From: an uncultured Bacteroides sp.
Lineage (GTDB): Bacteria; Bacteroidota; Bacteroidia; Bacteroidales; Bacteroidaceae
DNA: 64,000 nucleotides
NCBI RefSeq assembly: GCF_958445495.1
Contig: NZ_CAUCSQ010000002.1
Coordinates: 124,001 to 188,000, forward strand
Reading direction: 5' to 3'
Part shown: in pieces, positions 42,084 through 50,902 of the stretch
Layout: every line of letters begins with the position of its first letter
Numbering within the stretch: the stretch's first letter is position 1
Made by a program: the position numbers and the translations under genes
Notes under the pieces: model-generated
The model's database searches: none
Told to the model about the DNA's origin: nothing
The model's input: the letters and a program-made list of their open reading frames with translations, nothing else

Positions 42084-44627
42084 GTGGAAAAGCAAATTTA
42101 TTCTTATGATGAAGCCTATGAAGAATCTTTACGATATTTTCAAGGCGATGAGCTTGCTGCCAGAGTTTGGGTAAACAAATACGCAGTGAAAGACTCTTTC
42201 GGAAATATTTACGAAAAATCTCCGGAAGACATGCATTGGAGAATTGCAAATGAAGTGGCACGCATCGAATCGAAGTATCCGAACGGACTGACCGCCCAGG
42301 AATTATACGCCCTGTTCGACCACTTCAGATACATTGTTCCGCAAGGTAGCCCGATGACAGGTATCGGAAACGACCATCAGGTAGCTTCACTCTCCAACTG
42401 CTTCGTAATCGGAGTGGACGGTGCAGCAGATTCTTACGGGGCTATTATCAAAATCGATGAAGAGCAAGTTCAACTGATGAAAAGACGTGGAGGCGTAGGC
42501 CATGACCTGTCTCACATCCGCCCGAAAGGTTCTCCCGTCAAAAACTCGGCTTTGACTTCCACCGGCCTCGTCCCGTTTATGGAACGTTACTCCAATTCCA
42601 CCCGTGAAGTGGCACAGGACGGACGCCGCGGCGCATTGATGCTCAGTGTGTCTATCAAACATCCGGATTCAGAAGCATTCATCGATGCAAAAATGACAGA
42701 AGGCAAGGTTACCGGCGCCAACGTATCCGTTAAGCTGGACGATGCCTTCATGCAAGCGGCCATCGAAGAAAAGCCGTACATCCAACAATACCCTATCGAC
42801 TCGCCCAATCCCAGCTTTACTAAAGAAATCAACGCTTCCGCCCTATGGAAGAAGATTGTCCATAACGCCTGGAAATCGGCAGAACCGGGAGTCCTGTTCT
42901 GGGATACCATCATCCGCGAGTCCGTACCCGACTGCTATGCCGACCTCGGTTATAGAACCGTATCCACCAACCCTTGTGGCGAAATACCTTTATGCCCGTA
43001 CGATTCTTGCCGTTTACTGGCTATCAATCTATATTCCTACGTCGTCAACCCATTCAAACCGGATGCCTATTTCGACTTCGAACTGTTCAAGAAACACGTA
43101 GCTCTGGCACAGCGTATCATGGACGATATCATCGACCTTGAGCTGGAAAAGATTGAACGCATCATGAAGAAAATCGACGAAGATCCGGAAAGCGATGAGG
43201 TAAAACGCGCAGAACGCATACTTTGGGAAAAAATATATAAAAAGAGCGGTCAAGGCCGGCGTACCGGAGTCGGTATCACAGCCGAGGGAGATATGCTCGC
43301 TGCGCTGGGTTTCCGCTACGGAACAGAAGAAGCGACGAAATTTTCAGAGAAAGTACATAAGACAATAGCCTTAGGAGCCTATCGTTCTTCCGTAGAAATG
43401 GCTAAAGAACGCGGCGCCTTCGAAATTTACAGTAACGAACGGGAACAAGACAATCCGTTTATCAAACGCCTTGCAGAAGCAGAGCCGGAACTGTATGAAG
43501 AAATGAAAAAATACGGACGCCGCAACATCGCCTGCCTGACTATCGCACCTACCGGAACCACCAGCCTGATGACCCAGACAACCTCCGGTATCGAACCCGT
43601 ATTCCTGCCCGTTTACAAACGCAGAAGAAAAGTCAACCCGAACGATACAAACGTACATGTAGACTTCGTTGACGAAACAGGAGATGCATTCGAGGAATAT
43701 ATCGTATTCCACCATAAATTCGTGACATGGATGGAAGCTAACGGATATGACCCGTCCAAACGGTACACGCAAGAAGAAATTGACGAACTGGTAGCCAAAT
43801 CACCCTATTATAAAGCCACCTCCAATGATGTAGACTGGTTGATGAAAGTGAAGATGCAGGGAAGAATCCAGAAATGGGTAGACCACTCCATCAGCGTAAC
43901 CATCAACTTGCCGAACGACGTGGACGAAGAATTGGTGAACCGCCTGTATGTAGAAGCATGGAAATCCGGCTGCAAAGGTTGTACCGTATATCGTGACGGT
44001 TCGCGTTCGGGAGTATTGATTTCCACCAAATCAAACAAAGACAAAAAAGAAGAACTCCCCCCCTGCAAACCTCCTACAGTAGTAGAAGTACGCCCCAAAG
44101 TCCTGGAAGCAGACGTTGTCCGGTTCCAGAACAACAAAGAAAAATGGGTCGCCTTCGTAGGATTGCTGGACGGGCATCCCTACGAAATCTTTACCGGATT
44201 GCAGGATGACGACGAAGGCATCCTGTTGCCTAAGAGCGTAACTTGCGGACGTATCATAAAAAATGTGGATGAAGACGGTACAAAACGTTATGACTTCCAG
44301 TTTGAAAACAAACGCGGATACAAAACAACCATTGAAGGACTGTCTGAAAAATTCAATAAAGAATATTGGAACTACGCCAAATTGATTTCCGGCGTGCTCC
44401 GTTACCGAATGCCGATTGAACAAGTCATTAAGCTAGTCGGTTCCCTGCAACTGAACAGTGAAAACATTAACACCTGGAAAAACGGCGTGGAACGCGCATT
44501 GAAAAAATACATCCAGGACGGGACTGAAGCTAAAGGGAAAAAATGTCCGAACTGCGGAAATGAAACACTGGTTTATCAAGAAGGCTGCCTGATTTGTACA
44601 ACTTGCGGCGCTTCCAGATGTGGATAA
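42084..44627 (+). CDS. nrdJ: Adenosylcobalamin-dependent ribonucleoside-diphosphate reductase (class II)
   Basis: An 847-residue class II ribonucleotide reductase that makes deoxyribonucleotides using coenzyme B12, independent of oxygen. It starts with GTG at 42084. Landmarks are SLSNCFVIG near residue 102 and STNPCGEIPLCPYDSC near 293 (redox-active cysteines), the substrate and cobalamin-facing region RGGVGHDLSHIRPKGSPV near 134, MTQTTSGIEPVFLP near 497, and a C-terminal zinc-ribbon CPNCGNE ... CTTCGASRCG (about 819-847). It is the clear consumer of the adenosylcobalamin made by the block at the left end of the window. Confidence 0.95.
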   Translation: MEKQIYSYDEAYEESLRYFQGDELAARVWVNKYAVKDSFGNIYEKSPEDMHWRIANEVARIESKYPNGLTAQELYALFDHFRYIVPQGSPMTGIGNDHQVASLSNCFVIGVDGAADSYGAIIKIDEEQVQLMKRRGGVGHDLSHIRPKGSPVKNSALTSTGLVPFMERYSNSTREVAQDGRRGALMLSVSIKHPDSEAFIDAKMTEGKVTGANVSVKLDDAFMQAAIEEKPYIQQYPIDSPNPSFTKEINASALWKKIVHNAWKSAEPGVLFWDTIIRESVPDCYADLGYRTVSTNPCGEIPLCPYDSCRLLAINLYSYVVNPFKPDAYFDFELFKKHVALAQRIMDDIIDLELEKIERIMKKIDEDPESDEVKRAERILWEKIYKKSGQGRRTGVGITAEGDMLAALGFRYGTEEATKFSEKVHKTIALGAYRSSVEMAKERGAFEIYSNEREQDNPFIKRLAEAEPELYEEMKKYGRRNIACLTIAPTGTTSLMTQTTSGIEPVFLPVYKRRRKVNPNDTNVHVDFVDETGDAFEEYIVFHHKFVTWMEANGYDPSKRYTQEEIDELVAKSPYYKATSNDVDWLMKVKMQGRIQKWVDHSISVTINLPNDVDEELVNRLYVEAWKSGCKGCTVYRDGSRSGVLISTKSNKDKKEELPPCKPPTVVEVRPKVLEADVVRFQNNKEKWVAFVGLLDGHPYEIFTGLQDDDEGILLPKSVTCGRIIKNVDEDGTKRYDFQFENKRGYKTTIEGLSEKFNKEYWNYAKLISGVLRYRMPIEQVIKLVGSLQLNSENINTWKNGVERALKKYIQDGTEAKGKKCPNCGNETLVYQEGCLICTTCGASRCG

Positions 44628-44665
44628 ACCTCTTCGTATGTTAATTAATATATAAACAAAAGGTT

Positions 44666-44700
44666 AAAAGGAGCCCATACGGACTCCTTTTATTTTTTAT
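44666..44700 (+). terminator. Terminator of nrdJ
   Basis: AAAAGGAG pairs with CTCCTTTT around a 10-nt loop and is followed by ATTTTTTATT. Confidence 0.75.
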
Positions 44701-44714
44701 TCAAAAAAATATCT

Positions 44715-44722
44715 TATACTTG
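44715..44722 (+). promoter_or_regulatory. Probable -7 box for malQ
   Basis: TATACTTG differs from TAnnTTTG at one position and lies 33 bp before the malQ ATG. Confidence 0.35.
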
Positions 44723-44754
44723 CAGTCCGAAAATATCTAATCAGAATCTAATAT

Positions 44755-47436
44755 ATGATTTTATCATTCAACATCGAATATCGCACCAATTGGGGGGAAG
44801 AAGTAAAGATTGCCGGTCTGTTTCCGGAATCCGTCTCCCTGCATACCACAGACGGAATATACTGGACAACAGAATTGGAACTCGAAGTTCCCCAAGAAGG
44901 CATGTCTGTCAATTACCGTTACCAGATAGAACAAAACGGAGCAGTCACCCGCAAAGAATGGGACAATTTTCCCAGACACCTTTTCTTATGCGGCCCCTCC
45001 CAAAAAAAATACAGAATCAATGACTGTTGGAAAAACATTCCCGAACAATCATATCTTTACAGTTCCGCATTCACGGAAGTCCTATTAGCACATCCTGAAA
45101 GAGAAACAGTTCCGCAGAACTATAAGAAAAGTCTGGTAATCAAGGTCTACGCTCCGCGTGTCAACCAAGACTACTGCCTGGCAATCTGCGGCAATCAAAA
45201 AGCATTGGGAAACTGGGAACCGGAAAAAGCCGTCCTTATGAGCGACGCGAACTTCCCGGAATGGCAGGCAGAGCTGGACGCAAACAAATTGAAATTTCCC
45301 CTGGAATATAAATTCATCCTCTACAATAAAGCAGAAAAAAGAGCGGATTGCTGGGAAAATAATCCCAACCGCTATCTGGCAGAGCCGGAATTAAAAACAA
45401 ACGAGACCTTAGTCATTGCCGACCGGTACGCCTATTTCGACATTCCCGCATGGAAAGGGGCGGGGGTTGCTATCCCCGTATTCTCCCTAAAATCAGAGAA
45501 AAGTTTCGGCGTAGGTGATTTCGGAGATTTAAAACGGATGGTTGACTGGGCTGTATATACCCATCAAAAAGTGATACAGATTCTGCCAATCAACGATACG
45601 ACAATGACACATACATGGACAGACTCCTATCCGTACAACAGCATTTCCATTTATGCTTTCCACCCGATGTACGCAGACCTCAGGCAGATGGGCACACTTA
45701 AAGACAAAGAAGCCGCATCGAAACTCAAACAAAGGCAAAAAGAGCTGAACAACCTGTCCGCCATCGACTATGAAGCCGTAAACCGGGCCAAATGGGAATA
45801 CTACCGCCTATTATTCAAGCAAGACGGAGAAAAGACCTTATCCTCCAAAAGTTTCAGGGAATTTTTCGAGTCCAACAAAGAATGGCTACAGCCCTATGCG
45901 GTATTCAGTTATCTGCGGGATGCCTACCGGACGCCCGATTTCCGCGAATGGCCGAGACATTCGGTTTATGACGCGCAAGAAATAGAAAAAATGTGCCGGC
46001 AAGGAACGGCAGACTATCCGCACATCGCAATTTATTTCTATATCCAATACCACCTGCACCTCCAGTTGTTCGCCGTTACGAAATACGCCCGCGAACAAGG
46101 CGTCGTGTTAAAAGGAGACATTCCAATCGGTATCAGCCGCAACAGTGTGGAAGCCTGGACAGAGCCCCATTACTTCAACCTCAACGGGCAAGCGGGAGCC
46201 CCCCCTGATGATTTTTCCGCCAACGGACAGAACTGGGGATTCCCCACCTACAACTGGGACGTCATGGAAAAAGACGGCTACTGCTGGTGGATGAAACGTT
46301 TTCAGAAAATGGCGGAATATTTCGACGCCTACCGGATTGACCATATCCTCGGATTCTTCCGTATCTGGGAAATTCCCATGCATGCCGTACACGGCTTGTT
46401 AGGACAGTTTGTCCCCTCCCTTCCCATGAGCCGGGAAGAAATAGAAAGTTTCGGTCTCACGTTCCGCGACGAATACCTTCTTCCTTATATCCACGAATCC
46501 TTCCTCGGACAACTGTTCGGGCCGCACACCGAGTTCGTGAAACAAAATTTCCTCCAACCGACCGATGTATCCGGCATTTACCGCATGAAGCCGGGATTTG
46601 AAACCCAACGGGAGGTCGAGCGTTTCTTCTTCGGCAAGAACGATGAAGACAGCACATGGATACGAGACGGGCTTTATTCCTTAATCAGTGACGTGCTATT
46701 CGTTCCTTCTCAAAAAGAAAAAGGAAAATACCATCCCCGCATCGGCGTGCAACACGACTATGTTTTCCGCACACTGAACGAAGGAGAAAAAAACGCCTTC
46801 AACAGACTCTATAACCAATATTATTACCACCGTCACAACACCTTCTGGCATCAACAGGCAATGAAAAAGCTGCCGCAATTGACACAATCCACCCGAATGT
46901 TGGTCTGCGGAGAAGATTTGGGTATGATTCCGGACTGCGTCGCATCAGTAATGAATGATTTACGTATTCTCAGCCTGGAAATCCAACGGATGCCCAAGAA
47001 CCCGGCACAAGAATTCGGACACCTGAGCCAATACCCCTATCGGTCGGTCTGTACAATCTCCACCCATGACATGTCTACTCTGCGGGGGTGGTGGGAAGAA
47101 GATTACCAACAGACACAACGTTATTATAACACGATGCTGGGACATTACGGCACCGCTCCCACAACCGCCACACCGGAACTATGCGAAGAAGTAGTGCGCA
47201 ATCATCTCAACAGTAATTCCATCCTCTGCATCCTGTCATTACAAGACTGGCTATCCATTGACGAAAAATGGAGAAACCCCGATATACAGGAAGAGCGAAT
47301 CAATGTCCCCTCCAATCCGAGAAACTATTGGCGATACCGGATGCACCTTACTTTAGAGCAACTGATGAAAGCCAAAGAAGTCAATGAAAAAATACGCGGG
47401 CTTATCAAATACACAGGGAGAAACCCGCAAAAATAA
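44755..47436 (+). CDS. malQ: 4-alpha-glucanotransferase, DPE2-type with two N-terminal CBM20 domains
   Basis: An 893-residue amylomaltase (GH77). Two starch-binding CBM20-like domains occupy about residues 1-105 and 120-230; the second shows CGNQKALGNWEPEKAVLM. The GH77 catalytic domain follows, with IQILPINDTT near 280, the nucleophile Asp in FDAYRIDHILGFFRIWEIP near 525, the acid/base Glu in CGEDLGMIPD near 718 and STHDMST near 763. Two CBM20 domains before a GH77 domain is the plant DPE2 arrangement, also known in Bacteroidetes and different from the short MalQ of enterobacteria. It transfers glucan chains in maltose and glycogen metabolism in the cytoplasm. Confidence 0.94.
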   Translation: MILSFNIEYRTNWGEEVKIAGLFPESVSLHTTDGIYWTTELELEVPQEGMSVNYRYQIEQNGAVTRKEWDNFPRHLFLCGPSQKKYRINDCWKNIPEQSYLYSSAFTEVLLAHPERETVPQNYKKSLVIKVYAPRVNQDYCLAICGNQKALGNWEPEKAVLMSDANFPEWQAELDANKLKFPLEYKFILYNKAEKRADCWENNPNRYLAEPELKTNETLVIADRYAYFDIPAWKGAGVAIPVFSLKSEKSFGVGDFGDLKRMVDWAVYTHQKVIQILPINDTTMTHTWTDSYPYNSISIYAFHPMYADLRQMGTLKDKEAASKLKQRQKELNNLSAIDYEAVNRAKWEYYRLLFKQDGEKTLSSKSFREFFESNKEWLQPYAVFSYLRDAYRTPDFREWPRHSVYDAQEIEKMCRQGTADYPHIAIYFYIQYHLHLQLFAVTKYAREQGVVLKGDIPIGISRNSVEAWTEPHYFNLNGQAGAPPDDFSANGQNWGFPTYNWDVMEKDGYCWWMKRFQKMAEYFDAYRIDHILGFFRIWEIPMHAVHGLLGQFVPSLPMSREEIESFGLTFRDEYLLPYIHESFLGQLFGPHTEFVKQNFLQPTDVSGIYRMKPGFETQREVERFFFGKNDEDSTWIRDGLYSLISDVLFVPSQKEKGKYHPRIGVQHDYVFRTLNEGEKNAFNRLYNQYYYHRHNTFWHQQAMKKLPQLTQSTRMLVCGEDLGMIPDCVASVMNDLRILSLEIQRMPKNPAQEFGHLSQYPYRSVCTISTHDMSTLRGWWEEDYQQTQRYYNTMLGHYGTAPTTATPELCEEVVRNHLNSNSILCILSLQDWLSIDEKWRNPDIQEERINVPSNPRNYWRYRMHLTLEQLMKAKEVNEKIRGLIKYTGRNPQK

Positions 47437-47524
47437 AAAGGAAACGACGCCACACCGGAAACGATGCCACAGACACGCCGATGTCGAAACCTTATACAAA
47501 AATATAAAAGTAAAATAACAGACA

Positions 47525-47899
47525 ATGAAAATAGACAACAGCTATATTTTTCTGAAAAACATTCGTTGCTACGCCTACCACGGAGTAGCAACGCAAGAAA
47601 ACCTTATCGGAAACGAATATACTATCGACCTAAAGCTCAAAACAGATATCGGCAAAGCAGCACAAACGGATGAAGTCGCAGACACTATCAACTATGCCGA
47701 AGTGTACAACGTGATAAAACATGAAATGGCAATCCCGTCCCGACTGCTGGAACATGCCAGCATCCGGATTATACAAAAGCTCTTTGAAGCTTTTCCTGCC
47801 GTGGAAGAAATAGACTTCCGCCTCTCCAAACGAAATCCGCCGATGGGAGCAGATATTGACGCAGCAGGAATAGAGTTGCATTGCAGCAGGCAACAGTAA
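47525..47899 (+). CDS. folB: Dihydroneopterin aldolase
   Basis: A 124-residue folate-pathway enzyme that cleaves 7,8-dihydroneopterin to 6-hydroxymethyl-dihydropterin and glycolaldehyde. The segments IFLKNIRCYAYHGVATQENLIGNEYTIDL (near residue 8) and TINYAEVYNVIKHEM near 60 are typical, as is the conserved Glu in LLEHASIRII and the late SKRNPPMGAD with its catalytic Lys. The length is normal. It follows malQ by 88 bp. Confidence 0.93.
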   Translation: MKIDNSYIFLKNIRCYAYHGVATQENLIGNEYTIDLKLKTDIGKAAQTDEVADTINYAEVYNVIKHEMAIPSRLLEHASIRIIQKLFEAFPAVEEIDFRLSKRNPPMGADIDAAGIELHCSRQQ

Positions 47900-48410
47900 C
47901 AGATGTTGAAAATCAGATATCCTGCAAATCAACCCCCTCATAAGAGAACATTTAATAAATCATTCTGCCTTTTTGAAAGACAATGAGTAGAAATATTCAG
48001 ACAATTCTCCCTACCAGAGATTTGCAGAAAAGCAAGTTTACCCTTTCATAGACATTTCCTCTTTATTCTTCCCCATTCCAGAATAAGGATATCATTAAAT
48101 ATCCCCTTGTTTCAACCTCGCGTTATGACAACAGAAGGTAAAAACAAGGGGATTCGATTCACATGTCCCGCTTGACAAAACAGAAACAAAAAACGCCTCT
48201 TTTTCTCTCTTGAACCAGCCTTCTTCCATCAAAGACATGAAACAACCGATTCATCCGCCATCAGTCGTATTACAGATTCAATACACTGAATATCCCTACT
48301 TTAAGTATGAATTAGTTGGCTAATTTTATACTATTTACTGAATGTCCCAAGGATAAACAAGAAAAAAAGCTCCGTGCCCCCGTAAGAAAAGACAACCGGA
48401 GACCGACCGC
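47900..48410. other. Intergenic region between folB and mgsA
   Basis: This 511-bp convergent spacer contains the hairpin at 48101-48153. No reading frame is convincing. Confidence 0.6.
48101..48153. repeat. 12-bp inverted repeat related to the hairpin at 28607
   Basis: ATCCCCTTGTTT (48101-48112) and AAACAAGGGGAT (48142-48153) are exact reverse complements; an inner ACCT/AGGT pair can extend the stem. Aligned to the hairpin at 28607 (ATCCTCCTGTTT), two stem positions differ and both changes are matched in the opposite arm. Confidence 0.7.
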
Positions 48411-48935
48411 CTATCTCGTTTTTTGCTTCCTCTTATTCACAGATTCCACAGCCTCCGTTACCACAGGCTTATCCGCAAACCGTTTCGTATAACCGGAATA
48501 ATCAGGATGAATGCGTTCATAATCGGAATCCATAAACAAAGGACTGGAAATAATATGATCCGCCGTTGAACGGTTACAGCAAAAGACGATGTTTTCCACG
48601 CCCGCCAAACGAGTCAACGCCTTCACGTCCGTATCATGAGGCTGTAATGTCATCGGGTCGGTAAAAAAGAACAGATAATCAATCTGCCCGTCCACAATGC
48701 GCGACCCCATCTGCTGGTCACCGCCCAAAGGACCGGACTTCAGGATTGTAAAATCCCACTCCACTTCCGGATGTTTTTCTTTCAGCGCTTCCAAAATCAG
48801 AGTACCGGTCGTACCCGTACAATAAAACTTATGACCCATCAACAATTCGGAGTTCCACAACACCCATTCGATAAGGTCTTTCTTCATAGCGTCATGCGCT
48901 ACCAACCCAATACCTCTTCTCACTTTTGGTTCCAT
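48411..48935 (-). CDS. mgsA: Methylglyoxal synthase
   Basis: A 174-residue enzyme that converts dihydroxyacetone phosphate to methylglyoxal and phosphate, a glycolytic bypass under phosphate limitation. The start at 48935 (MEPKVRRGIGLVAHDAMKKDL) lies 4 bp after the stop of the glycosyltransferase gene; an earlier frame extension is not used. Motifs include VAHDAMK near residue 11, FYCTGTTGTLI near 39, LKSGPLGGDQQMG near 65 and FFTDPMTLQPHDTDVKAL near 91, with the catalytic Asp residues. It is the last gene of the mtaB operon. Confidence 0.95.
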   Translation of the reverse strand: MEPKVRRGIGLVAHDAMKKDLIEWVLWNSELLMGHKFYCTGTTGTLILEALKEKHPEVEWDFTILKSGPLGGDQQMGSRIVDGQIDYLFFFTDPMTLQPHDTDVKALTRLAGVENIVFCCNRSTADHIISSPLFMDSDYERIHPDYSGYTKRFADKPVVTEAVESVNKRKQKTR

Positions 48936-48939
48936 CTGG

Positions 48940-49968
48940 TTATCTTTTAAAATCCGACAATCGGGAGAATTTCCTGCATCCTCCCGCATAAAACTGCCAC
49001 AAGATACTATTTTTTGTCCGTTCAGGTATCGGATTCCCCGCTTTTTTTCTCATGTTTTCTTCACGGGAAGAAGAGAACGAACAACGGTTCCTTTTATATT
49101 CCCTCCTTGCACGAACCACAGCGACAGCATTCTCCCATTGCCCTTTCAACAAAAAAACGAATGCCGCCACATAATCCAGCAAAGCCCGGAACCGCATTAC
49201 TTCATCCAACTCCTCCTCAGGAAGATTTTTATAAAGCATGACAAGATTGTTACGGAAATTAAGAAAAGTCTTGTGAGGATTCTCCTTTTTAAGCGTAGCC
49301 CCTCCCACATGATAAACCACACTCTGCGGGATACAGACAATCTCCCGGCCGCGCGAACGCAACCTCCAGCATAAATCAATCTCCTCCATGTGAGCGAAAA
49401 AACGTCCGTCCAATCCGCCCGCTTTCTCATAATCCGTACGACGGATAAACAATGCCGCTCCCGTCGCCCAAAAAACAGGGACCACCGTATCATACTGCCC
49501 CTCGTCTTTCTCAAGGTTCCCCATTATACGCCCCCGGCAAAAAGGATAACCGTACCTGTCCATAAACCCTCCGGCAGCCCCGGCATACTCAAAATACTCC
49601 TTCTGCCGCCAACTTCGTATCTTCGGCTGGCAAGCCGCCACTTCCGGATGAGTGTCAAGATAAGCAATCATCGGTTCCAACCAACGTTCCGTCACCTCCA
49701 CATCCGAATTCAAAAGAACCACATATTCGGCGTCAATCTGCCGCAAAGCTAAGTTATATCCCTCCGCGAAACCATAATTCCGCTCCAGTAAAATCTGACG
49801 GACAGAAGGAAAATCCCTTTGAAGCAAATCCGTAGAAGCATCCGTAGAGCCGTTATCAGCCACACAGACTTCCACCCCCGTTCCTTCCGAATACCGGACA
49901 ACCGACGGAAGAAACGTACGGAGCATCTCACACCCGTTCCAATTCAAGATAACAACCGACACCTTCAT
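48940..49968 (-). CDS. Family 2 glycosyltransferase
   Basis: A 342-residue GT2 enzyme (GT-A fold). The start at 49968 overlaps the stop of the acyltransferase gene (ATGA) and gives MKVSVVILNWNG, the standard start of the fold; an upstream in-frame ATG is rejected. CVADNGSTDAS near residue 34 binds the nucleotide, LLNSDVEV near 84 is the DxD-like metal site, and EIDLCWRLRSRG near 196 is the acceptor-side ED motif. The acceptor and sugar are unknown; a cell-envelope glycan or lipid is plausible given the LpxL-like neighbour. Confidence 0.9.
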   Translation of the reverse strand: MKVSVVILNWNGCEMLRTFLPSVVRYSEGTGVEVCVADNGSTDASTDLLQRDFPSVRQILLERNYGFAEGYNLALRQIDAEYVVLLNSDVEVTERWLEPMIAYLDTHPEVAACQPKIRSWRQKEYFEYAGAAGGFMDRYGYPFCRGRIMGNLEKDEGQYDTVVPVFWATGAALFIRRTDYEKAGGLDGRFFAHMEEIDLCWRLRSRGREIVCIPQSVVYHVGGATLKKENPHKTFLNFRNNLVMLYKNLPEEELDEVMRFRALLDYVAAFVFLLKGQWENAVAVVRARREYKRNRCSFSSSREENMRKKAGNPIPERTKNSILWQFYAGGCRKFSRLSDFKR

Positions 49969-50900
49969 CACTTCTGCTTCTCCTTCAACCTTTCTTTCTC
50001 CATCTCCATTATGTTCATCCACTCCTCCTTAGAAGTCTTCCACCGCCTATGAGACCATAACCAATAAGCCGGTTCCCGGCGAATCGTCTGTTCCAGGCAA
50101 CGGGCAAACATTTCCGTAATCTCCCCCTCCGCCGTATCCTTAGGCGTTTCCGTCATCAATTTGAACTCAGCCTCACAATATCCCCTCTTCCTTTTAGTCA
50201 ACTCACAATAAAAAACCGGAAAATTCATCATCCTGGCAATCCGTTCCGCCCCATTCAAGAAAGCGGTTTCCCGTCCCAAAAAGGCAGTCCAATATTTCTC
50301 ATTCCCGCTAGGCCACTGGTCGGTAATCAATCCCACCACCATCTTCTTGCCCTCACGCTTCAATTTAATAATCTCCCGTGCAGTAGAATGTTTCGGAATG
50401 TTATACCCCCCGAAACGGGAACGGATGCGTTTGAACAGTTCGTTCAGATACGTATCCCTCAACGGCTTATAAACCTGTACAGGCACATCTCCCGGCTTCA
50501 TTACCGCCCCCATTCCGATGAGCCACTCGTAATTGGCATAATGAGGAATCATCACTATAATCCCGCCGTACTTCTCAGTCAGCTCCAGATACTGTTCCGT
50601 ATTCTTATAAACCATCCGCCTGTAAAGGTCTTCCGCCGACATGTGCAGAAGTTTCAAATCCTCCAGCATATAATCCGAGAGATAACGATAAAACCTGCGT
50701 TCAATCCGCAGCCTCTCCTTTGCCGTCATTTCCGGAAACGACCTGTTCAAATTATCTCTCACCACCTTCCGACGATACCTTCCGACATAATACATCAACA
50801 GATAATTAAAATCCGAAAGCATATATAAAACCCTGAAAGGAAGAGCCGAAAACAGCCACATCCCACTATACACCAGCCAATAGATAAATCTCGATTTCAT
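49968..50900 (-). CDS. LpxL/LpxM-like lipid A acyltransferase
   Basis: A 310-residue inner-membrane lysophospholipid-acyltransferase-family protein that adds a secondary acyl chain to lipid A. One N-terminal hydrophobic segment (about residues 5-30) precedes the soluble domain. The family motif H-x4-D/E appears as IPHYANYEWL near 118, with Glu in the acidic position, and VGLITDQWP near 185 and FYCELTKRKRGYCEAEF near 232 are typical. It lies 2 bp after mtaB and overlaps the glycosyltransferase gene. Confidence 0.88.
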   Translation of the reverse strand: MKSRFIYWLVYSGMWLFSALPFRVLYMLSDFNYLLMYYVGRYRRKVVRDNLNRSFPEMTAKERLRIERRFYRYLSDYMLEDLKLLHMSAEDLYRRMVYKNTEQYLELTEKYGGIIVMIPHYANYEWLIGMGAVMKPGDVPVQVYKPLRDTYLNELFKRIRSRFGGYNIPKHSTAREIIKLKREGKKMVVGLITDQWPSGNEKYWTAFLGRETAFLNGAERIARMMNFPVFYCELTKRKRGYCEAEFKLMTETPKDTAEGEITEMFARCLEQTIRREPAYWLWSHRRWKTSKEEWMNIMEMEKERLKEKQK

Positions 50901-50902
50901 AT

